Positions 23,155-35,652 are shown, numbered from the stretch's first letter. The stretch is DNA of 64,000 nt from Gigaspora margarita (GCA_009809945.1 WTPW01000314.1:221197-285196); one strand, 5' to 3'. A program made the numbers and translations. Notes: generated by a model from the letters alone, not told the origin.

Positions 23155-23673
23155 GATGTTAACTTACTATTTTCTTACTGAACATAATCTATTTGATTTG
23201 TCTGTCCAATACAAAATATAATTGTAAAGTTCTTTAATCGTTAAAGTGAACAGAATTTAAATATCACTTTAATTATACATGTATTTCCCAAAACATAATT
23301 ATTAGACTACACAAAATTGAATTTTATTTTGTATTATATTTTTTTTTAATTTACTGCAAATAGAAAAACTGTTCACATTTAAGGTTATACAAGGTTTTCT
23401 TTTCATTTTTCACAACAAGAAATCATAAAATTGGCTATCAGTCATATTTTTCTGTTAATCCTATTAAACAATTACAGGAAACTAAGGTCTCTATCAGGTA
23501 ACACTAGTTACAAATAATGAGAAAAAATAGATATCAAAAAATCGAACAAAAAATTTGAAATTATGTCCCTGTGCATCATATAGTAAAAGCTTTATAATAT
23601 GCTAAAAGTTGTATAATACAAAATCATTGTTTACATTCCTGGGTTTGGCGCAACTGCATCGCACAGCTACCTT
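23155..23673. other. A/T-rich stretch without a gene
   Basis: Nothing coding and no clear inverted repeat is visible. The sequence ends at the outer edge of the next fold-back element. Confidence 0.35.
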
Positions 23674-24214
23674 ATTGATAGTCTACCAGTTAATCAAAGA
23701 TCGATCATAGTATAACATGATGCAAATCACATATAAAAATCACTATAGGCGAAATATGGTGTGCATATATATAAAAGGTTTTTTCTTACTAAGTTAACAA
23801 CACAAGTCCACTAATTGAAAGTTGTAGAGCTCATCAAGATGCATCTAATAGTAGTTAGATCATCCAAATCAGCCTAGTGAAGGGTAAGATATCATTGAAA
23901 AACAATTGGATGACTATATAAAATCTCTATCAGATTACTATGTAAACAATATTTGTTTACATAGAGATTTTATATAGTCATCCAATCATTTTTCAGTGAT
24001 ATCTTGCCATCCACTAGGCTGATTTGATGATCTAACTACTGTTAGATGCGCCTCGACAAGCTCTACAACTTTCAATTAGTGGACATGTGTCGTTAACTAA
24101 GTAAAAAAAACTTTTATATGTATGCAAACCACATTTTGCTTATAGTGATTTTCATATGTAATTTGCATCATATTACACTATGATCAATCTCTGATTAACT
24201 GGTGGACTATCAAT
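23674..24214. repeat. Fold-back element FB-1, complete copy (arms about 265 bp)
   Basis: ATTGATAGTCTACCAGTTAATC at the left (shown here as its first 20 or so bases) is mirrored by GATTAACTGGTGGACTATCA at the right. Pairing holds through the arms: TCCACTAATTGAAAGTTG against CAACTTTCAATTAGTGGA, and GGATGACTATATAAAATC against its complement. The turn is near 23945 in TATGTAAACAATATTTGTTT. Related partial copies follow at 24212 and 26325, and another is cut by the window start. No protein is encoded. Confidence 0.9.
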
Positions 24215-24450
24215 TAATTGATAATCCACCTGTCAACTTGAGAGGGACGAAATGTAGTGTACTTCCATCTAAAAAATTCTTATTAAGTTAATGATACATG
24301 TCCACTAATTGAAAGTTGTAGAGCTCTTTGAGATGCATCTAACGGTGATTAAATCATCCAAGTTGGTCTAGTAGATGGCAAGATATTATTGAAAAATAAT
24401 TGGCTAGCTATATAAAATCCTATGATGCAGATTACATATCAGTCAAATGA
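24212..24450. repeat. FB-1 partial copy (one arm)
   Basis: It starts AATTAATTGATAATCCACCT and then follows the FB-1 arm: ACTTCCATCTAAAAA, then CCACTAATTGAAAGTTGTAG, then GCTATATAAAATCC. Only one arm is present. It abuts the complete copy directly, which suggests insertion of one into the end of another or a rearrangement. Confidence 0.75.
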
Positions 24451-26324
24451 TTTGTCACATCCAAAATTTCATCATATGATCTTTACAAATTACACAAATC
24501 GACAAAATTACATTTTCAAAAATTTTATCTAAAACCTTAGTCCCAATATGCAGAGTTCTTTAAAACAAAATTATTGCTGAGCTTTCTATAATTCAAACAG
24601 TATGAAAAATATAAAAAATGAACTTATCTTTATAAATCACTGCACCTTTGAATATGGGCAATTATTTTGCTTACTTTTGTCTGATTCTTCTCAGATTAGT
24701 GATGGTTTGGCTTAAGAAAGGATTTAGTAGGTGCACTAGCATGAGAGCTTTCAACATAATGCATCTTCGAAGAGTTGGTGCATTATAAACATGGTAGTGA
24801 AAATCAAGAAAAACTATTTTATAGTATGTAGATCACTTATTAATTTGACTTTTTATATTATTCTTGCTCGTAAAAAGGTACTTTTTGAAACAGTTTCAAT
24901 ATTTTATTGCACATATTTACTTATTAAATTAATCTATTCATCTAGATTTATGGTCACATCATAGTAACATTTCTTTAATTGATTAGAGATTATTAGCCTA
25001 TTCAAGTTCATTAAACTTCACATCGATTCAGTAGATAAGTATAAAAAATTATTTATATAAGTTATTTAAGTTTGTTTAATTTAGTTTTGGAGTTTATTAA
25101 TTAGTATATTTAAATTATTTAGATCATAAATTAATGTATTTAAATTATTAAGATCGTAATATTATTGCAATTAGAAGTTCATAGGTTTGTGATGTGAAAT
25201 CTAAATTTTACATATTAGTTGATTATATTTAATAAAAAAATATATCTATATTTATAGTTGATTATATTTAATAAAAAAATATATCTATATTTATAGTTGA
25301 TTATATTTAATAATAAAAAAATATATTTATATTTATTCCTTGGTCTGTTGAATACATTGATTTGTTTTTTTTTCTTATATTAGTTATATAGCGACTCAAA
25401 TTATTATATAAATTATATAAAACTCAATTAATAAGCAGAGCTGAATGTGTCAATAGCAAATATATAATTCTGTTAATAAATTTAGAATAAATTAAGAATA
25501 ATGCGATATTTTAAATTATGTAGTCAAGCCTATTTTATTAATAAAATTAAAACAAATACAATTTTTTTAACCATATCTTATCTTAATATTAATAGCTTCT
25601 AATAATCTATCATGAATTATATTTAACTCATTACTTCTTAATGGGGTTAATTATCTTTGTGCATTCAACTTCTTTTTGTTAATAATAGGTTCTGATCCAA
25701 CTCATCTAAATTTTACTATTTCTAGTTTTTCGTTTTGACTTGACTAAAAATTACTAGTCTAAAAGCCTGCCTGTCTAAAAAATTACTCGTCTAAAAAAAA
25801 CTATTCACATAAAAAATTAATTAAAAAACTATGCTTAAAAAACTATATGTCTAAGAAACTACTTTTCGTAAAACTAGCTTTATCAATAATAGTTCTCTTT
25901 ATCCTTTTAAATTTCAAGAGTAATAACTTTATGATTATCTACAACTTTGGTCAACATTCTAGTATTATAATTGTTAAGAGAATTAATAAGTTAAACTGTT
26001 AAAAAAAAAGTTTTTAAAGCAAAATAAAACAAATAATATATACATAAAAATGAAATGAAACACCTATTTTGAAGGCATGATTCTTCTTAGCTTTATATTT
26101 TTCTGCTTTAAACTTAGAAAATTGAAGAATGCTTATAAAATAAACTCTGTACCTTGGTCAAGTAAATAGATTTTCTTTTGAAAACTCCTGAAAACGGTAT
26201 TTGAAAAGGTCCTACTGTTACACTTTACTATTAAAATTGGGTTAATCATATGAATGTTGATCACTCAAATTTTATAGTAAAAAATTTACCCCAGTGATCT
26301 GTGTGACATATCATGTGACTGATA
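24451..26324. other. A/T-rich stretch without a supported gene
   Basis: No open region with a recognisable protein was found on either strand. A short tandem repeat lies at 25218-25335. Between 25740 and 25880 the words CTAAAAAATTACT and CTAAAAAACTA recur loosely. Confidence 0.35.
25218..25335. repeat. 39-bp tandem repeat, three units
   Basis: GTTGATTATATTTAATAAAA followed by AAATATATCTATATTTATA is repeated head to tail. The first two units are identical and the third carries a small insertion of ATA. It is non-coding. Confidence 0.85.
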
Positions 26325-26920
26325 TAAAAATTACTATAGCTAAAATGTAGCATGCTTCTATCTAAAAATTTTTTTTTAATAAGTTAACAATATATGTTCA
26401 CTAATTGAAAGTTTTTGAGCTCATCGAGATCCATCTAAAGATGGTTAGATTATCTAAATTGGCCCAGTGAATAGCAAGATATTGTTAAAAAACAATTGTC
26501 TGACTTTATAACATCTCTATATAATAGTCATCCAATCATTTTTTGACGATATCTCACCATCCACTAGGCCAATTTGGATGATCTAACCTTCTTTAGATGC
26601 ATCTTGATAAGCTTTACAACTTTATTTAGTGGACATATATCGTTAATATAGAAAAAAATTTTAGATGGAAGCATGCCACATTTCGGCTATAGTGATTTTT
26701 ACAGGATTGTATATAGTCAACCAATCATTTTTTAACAATATCTCTTCATCTACTAGGCCAATTTGGATGATTTAACTACTGTTAGATGCGACTTAATGAG
26801 CTCTACAACTTTTAATTAGTGGACATGTATCATTAACTTAATAAGAAAAAAATTTTGAGACAGAAGTACGCCACATTTTATCATTCTCCAGTTGATAGGT
26901 GAATTGTTAATTAATGTTTT
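26325..26920. repeat. FB-1 rearranged copy with three arms
   Basis: The left arm (to about 26520) holds TTCACTAATTGAAAGT and GGCCCAGTGAATAGCAAGAT. It is followed by two successive right-type arms, each with CAATCATTTTTTRACRATAT, CTAGGCCAATTTGGATGAT and TAGTGGACAT. The last ends CCAGTTGATAGGTGAATTGT, the same end as at position 1-50. The extra arm shows recombination or nested insertion between family members. Confidence 0.75.
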
Positions 26921-27540
26921 TTTTTGATAAATGGTTTTGTCTAGTTTATCTTAATGTAGCCCTTTTTAGTTACTAATCAGTTAATTTGATTTCTGGTCCT
27001 CTTTATAAATAGATTTTTTAAAGCTTTAAAAAAATTTTTTTTTAAAAAAATCTTAAATTTTTTTTTAAATTTAAGATTTTTAAAAATTTAAATTTCTTTG
27101 CACTTATAACTTACAAATAATAATCAAGAAAGAAGAACAATATTTTAATAAGAAATGATAAATTAAAGAAGTGTCTTTTGGCTCAGATTCTGTCAATTAA
27201 ATGGGTTATATTTTTTTCTTTTTTCAAATTTAACTGCAAGTTACGTATATACAGTTAGGTTTAAATATACTAATTATGAAATCTTCATAAAATTTATATG
27301 AAAAAATAATAAAGAAATAGAGAACCTTTATAATTGTAGATTTAAAAATGTTTTAACTTTTTTCATATTTATTTTGCACTATAATAGAAAGAAAATGCTC
27401 AATAAGGTGTGTGTGTATATTTACTTCATATCTGTTTATGTGTGTATATGTATCATATATAAATACTATATGCTACCAAATGTTTAGTATATATACTGTA
27501 CATATTTAAACATGTCCAGATTTTTTTTTTTTTTTTGTAT
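26921..27540. other. A/T-rich stretch; A/T palindrome at 27012-27090
   Basis: The only structure is a run in which AAATTTAAGATTTTT-type words and their complements alternate, able to fold back on itself. A TG-rich patch (GTGTGTGTATAT) lies near 27409. No gene is seen. Confidence 0.4.
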
Positions 27541-28495
27541 TAAGGTGAGGTTTTGTCTCAATCTTTATTAATTTGTAAAAAGTGCCTCCAGGGGCAGCTT
27601 TGAGTATATTTTATATTATTACAAAATTACTTCATGTACAAATTATTAAACAAGTATGAGACTTAGACTAATTTATTTGCAACCTAAACCTACTACTAGA
27701 GCAGTTAAAACTCACCTAGATTTGTATATCTAAAATTAAATTAGTGGAAGAGCTATATAAGGTCCACATAGTAGACCAAATAGAAATTTTATATAAAGAT
27801 AATCCTACTAGAGGGCATTGATTATTGGTGTGTTTTTGGTCAGAAAGACCACATATGCAGCTATAAGTATAAGGAATTCTAGTACATAATAAAGTGGTAG
27901 ATTTACTTAAGGAGTTAGAAGAAGTAGGTAGTAAAGTAGAGGTATTGGAAAGTTGTTGTTTGTAGATAGATAGTTTGGCACAGTAGGGTTTCCACTTATT
28001 TTTATAGATGTTTTGTAATATTTCAAGAAGTAATTTTATAGTAATATCTAAAGCTAACTTGTAAGAACAGGTAAAATTAAAAATTGTGTTAATGAGTAAG
28101 ATTGGAATAAAACCTTGAATAGTTGTATAAATATTCATTGCGTGGTTATTGTGATTGTTTAGAGATAGACATGAATGTTGTATAAGTTGGTTATGAAGAT
28201 TATGTAGTTGAATATTAGTAATATCTAAGCTTGTGGAGTGATAGTTTGTTTAATGGAGTTGTGTATTATATGTAGAAGATTGGTTGTATTAGGGCAAATA
28301 AGACAGTGTAAGTTATACACATGTATATTGCAATTAATGCAGTTGATTGAAGGGTAGCATAATGGATAGAGGTTATGTAGATGAGGTAGTATAGAGAAAA
28401 GTTGAAGAAGAATTTTAATTTTAAAGAATTTAAATTGGTTGAGATGAGCATTGGTATAGTTGCCCTATAAAAAAGGTTTGTTTAGCAAATGTACT
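27541..28495 (-). mobile_element. LINE D: 3' end of a non-LTR retrotransposon
   Basis: The low-coordinate end is a 17-base T run (a poly(A) tail on the minus strand) followed by AAGGTGAGGTTTTGTCTCAA, a block shared in diverged form with LINE B and LINE C. The minus-strand protein contains LNSFKIKILLQL near 28430. It then has a Cys/His cluster, CINCNIHVCNLHCLICPNT (28340-28280), like the zinc-knuckle region after RNase H in LINE A/B relatives. KNKWKPYCAKLSIYK near 28000 corresponds to the KPRC segment I recall from related proteins, and LCTRIPYTYSCICG follows. Everything upstream is missing, so this is a 5' truncation. No clear target duplication was found. Confidence 0.75.
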
Positions 28496-29019
28496 AAAAA
28501 AAATCAAAAATTGTTTAATTGTATATTCAGGTTTTGTTCAAGTTTTTGTATATGTTTTTGTTCAAAAAAATGTTCAAAATGGGGTCGATTTTCTGAACAA
28601 TTTTTTAAACAAATTTTCAAACAATAATTGGTCATATATTTACAAAATTATTGCATATTTAATCCGATTTTATTAAAAAAAATCATACAAATTTTATCAT
28701 GAATTTAAATAGAATATAATAAAATTATATTCATTATATGTTCTGATATTATTACTACTACCATCACAAAATAATACTAATTTTATTTAAATTTTGCTTT
28801 GATTTATTACATAAAACATATAAAATATATACAAATGACATATCATTATTGTAATAATTTTATTTTGCAATATGAACTTACAAAGTTATCATTATGCATG
28901 CTATCTAATAATTTTTGAAGGATTCGTACATCATATACTGCATAATTAACTTTTTTGGATACTTAGTTATTCCATATATGTGCGTTAATCTTTTTTTTTT
29001 CCTACAAAAAAAAAAGGAA
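28496..29019. other. A/T-rich stretch with TTGTTCAA words
   Basis: Between 28510 and 28630 TTTTGTTCAA, its variants and one inverted form recur about five times, perhaps subterminal repeats of the CACTA-type element. I could not match them to the other side. The open frame at 28915 runs antisense to the last exon of the accessory gene and is not supported. Confidence 0.35.
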
Positions 29020-31154
29020 TTATACTTTATTTATAAATGTTTTACTACACTTGAATCATGTCATACCATTAGTCTTCTTTTTATTCAAAGACCGTCTTCC
29101 AGTTGGATAAGTATTGTCTTCCACATTTATAGCTTTTACAGATTTAATTTCTTTGCTTCGTGCAGGTAATGTTCTAATCAAAAATAAAAATTTATGATTA
29201 ATTAAGAAAAGAAACCCATCAAAATTGCATTTAATGATAATGTTTAGAGATAAATTCGTACTTACGTTCTAATAATTAAGCAGAAATGTAAATAAAATTG
29301 TGTGATATCGATTTAAAAAGCAAATTAAAAGTAAATTCAATAAAGTTTATACATACAAGCTAAAAATCCAACATGCGAATATGTAAAAGTGGGCCAAACG
29401 AATGTGTGAAAGTGAGGCAATGAACATAGATAAAAGTGAGCCAAGCAAATACGTGAATGTGAGACAAGCAAACACGTGAGACAAGTGAATATGTGTAAGT
29501 AAACCAAGTGAATACATAAAAGTAAGTCAAGCAAATATGTAAAGTGATGCTATATGTGAAATTGAGCCAAGTGAATATATGTGAAATTGAGATAAGTGAA
29601 TACAGATAAGCAAAGATTAATATATAAATCAATAAATGGAAAATTAAAACAAATGTAACTCATTCATACTTACAGACAAATAGTTTAACAAAATAATAAA
29701 AGAGCATAAAACAATTAGAGAATTTAAAAATGATAATTTAGTATACCTGGAAGCATGACTACGTAGTGTACGACTAGAATTTTTAAGTTTTCCAGATTTG
29801 CCTGATAATTCAATAGTATTATTTGGATTTTGGAGAGTAGTTAATGGAGTACATGAAGAAGATGCTGATGCCATGATGGTATTGACCATATTACTTGTTA
29901 AATTTGGGGCTTCAACTTCTAAATTTTGAGCTTGATCAGTATCCTAAATATGTAATGAAGCTTTTAATTATAGTATTTTTTTTGTTTTTTTTGAAATAAT
30001 ATATTTTAGTATTTTACATTAAGCCTAATACTAGTTATAAAGTCTTGAAGTGTTTCATTTGATTCTGAATAAGTAGAAGCACAAGAGATAGATTGTGTGA
30101 AATTATTCATTTCAGCAGATTGTTCTTAATTGATAAAACGTTAAATAAAGTTAATATTATAAAACTAACAATTATAATTAATATATTTTTACCTGTTTTC
30201 CTTTTGCGTTTTTCTATGTCACCTATTTAAAAATAATTATGTCTTATTATGCATATTTTACATAATTAATAATTTTATATACATACGTTTGTTATTTATA
30301 ATTCCTCACATTATTCTCCTAATAGCCCAATCACATGTTGTAGGTGGAAATTTTGGATTCTTACGTTTGAACTAAAAGAAGATATTTGCTTAATTGTTTT
30401 AATATTAGCAAGAGCAATTAAAACTATGATTTTATTTGCCTTTCTAATGATCTCGCTCTTTTCATTTTCTGGAATTTTTCGAAATTCAGGCATTTCCTTT
30501 GAATATTTAGCTGTTATCATCAAACGGAGTGATTCCTAGATAATATTAAAGCCATAATTTTAAATAATCTGATGATAATAATTATTATAATTATTTATTA
30601 TAAAAATTATATAATACAATAAAATTTTACCTGATAGCTATTATATATAGGCTTGTCCAATTTGAGCACTTTAGAAATATCAATATATTTTGTTTCATTT
30701 GGTTTGTCAATTGGAGCCAACTTCAAATCATAAACGATTAAATCATATGAATAATTCAAAAATTAGCAAGTACTATATATCCAATAAAAACCTCTTCATC
30801 AGTATCTTCCATCTCAGAACTAGAAGTATCTTCTTTTTTGTGACTTTTTCTCTTCTTAGTACTTCTTTTTTTCATTCATCTAGAAGAGTCAATATCTTTA
30901 TTATCTGTATTGGTATTGGCTTTTTGGTTCTTGGCCTCCTTATTACAAGCAATTTGAAGCCTTTCCAAAGTTTCTAGCCGCTTAAATAAAGCTTAAATTT
31001 CACTTTTTGTTGAAAAAGTCTCGTCATCAACACTTAAACTCGGTTCACTTCCATCTATTTCAGGTTCTGTTGTAGACTGGTTTGATTCTTCATCACTTGT
31101 ATTTGCTTTTCGTTTAGCTTGATTACTTGTTTGTTTATTAGTTTTAAAGCTCAT
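29020..31154 (-). pseudogene. Spliced accessory gene of the CACTA-type element, function unknown
   Basis: The start is the ATG at 31154: MSFKTNKQTSNQAKRKANTS, an acidic/Ser-rich stretch, ALFKRLETLERLQIACNKEA (a possible short coiled coil) and KKRSTKKRKSHKKED. Short introns follow. The next exons read APIDKPNETKYIDISKVLKL, then ITAKYSKEMPEFRKIPENEK and SEIIRKANKIIV (30530-30420), ANIKTIKQISSFSSNVRIQN, NFTQSISCASTYSESNETLQ, TIELSGKSGKLKNSSRTLRS (29800) and, after a long intron, RSKEIKSVKAINVEDNTYPT (29165). The stop is at 29020-29022. Donors such as GTAAAA and GTATAC and TAG acceptors fit. Premature TAA and TGA codons are each one C-to-T change from CAA or CGA. It diverges from the transposase gene, so I infer a TnpA-like partner. 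No known domain is recognised. Confidence 0.6.
29370..29605. repeat. Degenerate 24-26-bp minisatellite in an intron
   Basis: GTGAAAGTGAGCCAAGC-like units, often preceded by GAATATGT, recur about nine times. They lie in the long intron of the accessory gene. Two overlapping open frames on the minus strand here are low-complexity translations of the repeat and I reject them. Confidence 0.75.
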
Positions 31155-31841
31155 TTTATTTGAAAAGTAATATATTTATTATGAAAGAAAAAAGAAAGAG
31201 ATCAATTTTGTCTTGCACATATGTATATATATATATATAAGCTAAAATTTTAAGCAGCAATCAAGTAAATATTGTATAGTTTCTTCATATAAATATCACA
31301 TACTCTATATATCACAAGTATTACAAGTTATATGTGATAAAAATTACTTGATAATACAAGTGATATATAATGTAGATGACATTTAGTTGTACATTACTAA
31401 TCAGTTGACTTATCGGGAGTCTATATATATAAAGCTTATTTTAATACTGCATGCACAGTATACTATTACTATTACTATTTTTGTACAACAATAATGTATT
31501 AAATAATGATTTTGCACAACAAAGTATATAACAAACGAGATAGTTTATGCTTATATAAAAGAAAAGTTAATGATTAATAAAAGATCAGATTTTTCCCAAA
31601 ATCAATGTAAAACGAATACTTGTACTAAAATTTGTTCAATTGGAGTAGGTAAAATAAAGCTTATAAAAGGTAACGCAAGTAAAGCAACAAAAAAAACCTT
31701 ATACTATATATACCGAATATTATTTATTCATTTTTTTTATTCTTATTGAAATTAATTATTTGAAGGGTCTAAAGCTCAAATATTCTTGCTTATAAATTTG
31801 AAAATTATAACCCGAAATTAAATCAAAAAAATCCAATTAAA
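31155..31841. promoter_or_regulatory. Shared upstream region of the divergent pair
   Basis: These 687 bp separate the two ATG codons of the divergent genes. The region is very A/T-rich, with a TATATATATATATA run at 31225-31240 and several TATATA words near 31700. AAATCACTTGTATTATC-like words in both orientations (31300-31370) form a loose inverted repeat. It must hold the promoters of both genes, but no specific factor site can be named. Confidence 0.45.
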
Positions 31842-34800
31842 ATGACTTCCAAAACGTTGGTCTGGTGCACTTGTCGTTTATGCTTATTAAATAATAATGG
31901 TGGTTCATGGACATCAAAAAGTGCTAAGACTCGACATCGACAACGTGATCAGTGAAATACTCGAAGCTCTAGTAATGATTCAACATCACAGAGCGATACC
32001 CATATTCAAGTTATAAATAATTCACATACTTTTGAAAAATCTATAAAAACCTGCCAAGAATATGAGAATAATTCAGAAAATTATAATGACTTTGATGATG
32101 ATTTTAAAATAGATAGAATTGAAAGTAGGTTTGAAAATGAGAATGAATTGGAAAATAGCTTAGAAAGTGAAGGGGAATTGGTGAATGATTTGGAAAGTGG
32201 AGATGATTGTGACGAATTGATGAATAACTTGGAAAGCGAAAATGAATTTGAGGATAGTAACAAATTAGTAAACAACTTAGAAAGTGGAAATGAATTTGAG
32301 AATAGCTTAGAAAGTGGAAATGAATTTGAGAATAGTTTAGAAAGTGAAAACGAATTTGAGAATAGTTTAGAAAGTGGAGATGAAATTATAAATAAATTGG
32401 GGTATAATAATTCTGATAATGGATCAGAGAGTGATAGTAATATTTCAACTACAACATATACAAGTTCTACAGATGAAGGTTAGTAAATTAAATTATAATT
32501 TCTACTGTTATTCAACTTTTTAATTTACTTATATATAATTAAATATTAGAAACTATACCTTTTATATCTCCTGAACTTGCCACTATGATTCAACTTTTAA
32601 AAATTAAAGTGCAAAATAATCTTACTGATGAAGCCTTTTATGAAATCACAGAATCTGTAATTGCAAAACCAATTAGTTTATACTTAATTAAAAAAAAACT
32701 ATCATCATTAATTCCATTTAAACCAATGTGGACAGATATGTGCATCAATACTTGTTGTGCTTATACTGGTGACTATAGTAATCTTGCAGAATGTCCTTAT
32801 TGCAAAAAAGAATGATTTTACAATAACAAACATTCTGAAGCACGTTGCAAATTTGCATATTTCCCAATTATTGATCGCCTTATAGTACAATACCAAGATG
32901 TAGAACAAACAAAAAATTTACTATACTGATCAGAATATGTATCAAGGCCAGAATATTACCATAATGAAGAAATTGGAGATGTGTTTGATGGCCAACGATA
33001 TAAAGATCTAGTACAAAGAGGATATTTCAAAGAAAAGTATGATATTGCATTATTAGCATCTATTGATGGGTTTCAAATTTTTAAACAGAAGACAGATGAT
33101 TGTTGGATTCTGCTATTTATAAATGCAAATCTACCCCCTGAAATACGTGTAAAAAAAGAGAATCTTTTGATCTCTACAATTATACCAGGCCTTAAAGAAC
33201 CAAAAGATCTAAATTCTTTTTTATTTCCTGCCATTACTGAACTACAAAAATTGGAAAAAGGAGTGGTGTGTCCTAGTATTCAACATGAAAATACATTCAT
33301 ATTACGAGGTTGTGTATTGTCTTGGTCTGGTGATATGCCTGCACTTACAAAATTAATGTGTCTTACAGGACATAATTCATATAAAGGATGCTGTTATTGC
33401 AATATTAAAGGCATTTATTATTCGCATATTTATTATCCTACCAAACTACCCAGAGATCAAAATAGTGATATCTATAATCCTGAAAACCTACCAATTAGAA
33501 CTCATAACGAATTCAAAAGACAAATAAAAAGAATTCAAAAAGCACGAACAAAATTAGAAAAAAATCAAATAATAAAAAGTTATGGCATTCGCAAAAAAAG
33601 TATATTATTTAATCTTAATACTACTAGCTTTACAAATACATTTCCTGTAGATATAATGCACTTATTTTATGAAAATATTGCTGGTTATATGCTGGCTCAT
33701 TGGATGGGTTCCTTTTTTACTAATCAAGACCAAAATAATGGTGAATATATTTTAGACAAAGAAACATGGAATAGCATTGGAAATAAGATGCATTTAGTAC
33801 GAAAAAACATTCCATCAAGTTTGGGTCGACCATTGCAAAATATTGTTTTGCATTACAATGGCTATAAAGCAGAGGAATAGTCCTCCTGGATTACAATGTA
33901 TTCACTGCCATTTCTTAAAAATCAGTTACCTAATAAATATTACAAAGGTTGGGGATTGTTTGTAAAAGCTGTACGATTATGCCAAAAAAGAACAATAACA
34001 CATGATGATTTAAATGAAATTAGGTTATGTCTTCTAACATTTTATAGACATTATGAAAAAGAGTATTATCGTGGGCTATCAGAACGTTTAAGCACAATGA
34101 AAATGTGTATACATAATTTGTTGCATGTATCAGAAAGTATTTTTCAAACTGGACCTTGTTGTATGACATGGCAATATCCAATTGAAAGGATGTGTGGAAT
34201 GCTACTTCCTTTAACCAAATCAAAATTACACCCATATAAAAATCTTACTAATAACATTCACTTACATGAAATTTTTAATTGTCTAAAATTTAACCGAACA
34301 ATATATGATCAAATTTTTCCATCAATTTCACCCAAAATTCATGATGAACATTTAGCTTATACTGGAAAAGACGGACAAGATTTCTATTTTCCTTCAACTT
34401 AATACAAATTAACACAAGCTGAATTGAAAAAAATTAAAGAACATTTTACTACTGTATCCGATGTATCTGGTATGACACTAATGTCTTTTAATCAAACAGG
34501 AACAAAATATGGTCGACTTAGAACAAAAGATGGTCATTATATTGGGTCAAAGTGGACTCATCATAATAAAGACTGGTCACGGATTAATTATACTGTCATG
34601 GTAAAGATAGAAGTAGATATTTATGCAAATTACCCTAAACGACCATCAGTATTTGAAGCTTAAGATTTTTATGCCATTGTAGAATATTATTTAGTTTATG
34701 AATTTGAAGAATCAAAAGTAATGTTAGCATATGTTCAGTGGACATCATCTGTTAATGAAGATAGTACTGGCATAAAGACATTTAATCAATTGGGATCATA

Positions 34801-34900
34801 TGCATTTATTGATTCATCCGCTATTGATCATTGTGTAGGTTTTATTGAAATTGATAAGGTATTTTATATTGTAGATAAAGAGGTGGATAATGACAAATAA
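31842..34900 (+). pseudogene. CACTA-type (Tnp2-like) transposase, six premature stops
   Basis: Start ATG 31842 (MTSKTLVWCTCRLC). One intron, 32479-32549 (GTTAGT...TTAG), joins DEE to TIPFISPELA. Past an acidic repeat region come a Cys cluster (CINTCCAY...CPYC, 32740-32800) and YFPIIDRL. The catalytic core has LLASIDGFQIF (33050, first Asp), INANLPPEIRVKKENLL with IIPGLKEPKDLNSF, LMCLTGHNSYKGCCYC (33350), PVDIMHLFYENIAGYML (33645, second Asp) and WQYPIERMCGML (34170, Glu). A C-terminal domain continues to TAA 34898. These are blocks of PF02992 Tnp2 transposases, which excise CACTA elements. The second exon is one uninterrupted frame apart from stops; all stops (31953, 32813, 32927, 33878, 34400, 34661) are one C:G to T:A change from Arg, Gln or Trp codons. 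It is recently inactivated or, less likely, recoded. Confidence 0.8.
32277..32377 (+). repeat. 30-bp coding repeat, 10-residue acidic unit
   Basis: Three full units and part of a fourth encode NSLESGNEFE-type decapeptides in the first exon of the transposase. Older, diverged units lie upstream from 32150. The region is strongly acidic. Such repeats vary in length between copies. Confidence 0.85.
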
Positions 34901-35652
34901 TGGCAAATAAATATTTCTGTTCTAAAGCCAAATAATTTTTAAATTAATTTAAAAATAAAAATATTATATGGTTTAGAGATTGTTATTTCTGATATAGCTT
35001 TAATTTAAATAAATTAATTATTGGTGAGTAGGCAGGAATATGTGATGGCAAAATTGTCATGATGTTCATATTTTTCAAATATATTCTATGATACACAAGC
35101 GAATATATTCACAAAACTTATTTGAAAAAAAGTGATGTTATAGCAAAACTAGTCCCAATTGATTATAATAAAGCAAAATTGAAACTTCATATTTTCTAAA
35201 TAAAGCGATATATTTGAATACAAATTTTCTTCTGAATTATATTACCTTTTTTTATAACTAACTAAATATTTTGGAAAAAAAGGTTTCCAAGAAATACCAC
35301 TTACTATAATGTGCTAATGTAGAACCCATAAATTTTGCAGAATAACTATATATTTGAAATAATAGTTATATGCACATCAGTATAAGCATTTTGCATATTC
35401 TAATTTACTCTACTCAGAATATTATTTAAGATACACAATAGTAATAAATCTATAACTTAATTATTATATAATTTGTTAAGATTATTTATTACTATAGAGC
35501 ACTATATAGGACCCAGAGTACAAATCAAAAAATTATAGCAAACTTGATATGTACCCGGGAATATCATGAGAAGAAAAAAATAAAATCTAAGGAGAAGTAT
35601 TTCAAATAATTCTTAGATAGGAGTCATATTTGTTGGTAAAAAATAATTGAAG
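34901..35652. other. 3' flank of the transposase, no gene
   Basis: A/T-rich sequence. The right terminal inverted repeat of the CACTA-type element should be here or further right, but I see no CACTA-like end or match to the left side. Confidence 0.35.

Noticed and set aside
29337..29632. Two overlapping minus-strand frames of Leu/Cys/Thr-rich protein
   Set aside because: They are different frames of the same minisatellite lying in an intron.
30690..30977. 95-codon plus-strand frame with hydrophobic C-terminus
   Set aside because: It is antisense to the first exons of the accessory gene, whose exons and splice sites agree.
32081..32275. Minus-strand Ser/Leu-rich frame
   Set aside because: It is antisense to the acidic repeat of the Tnp2-like transposase, which has a supported frame and intron.
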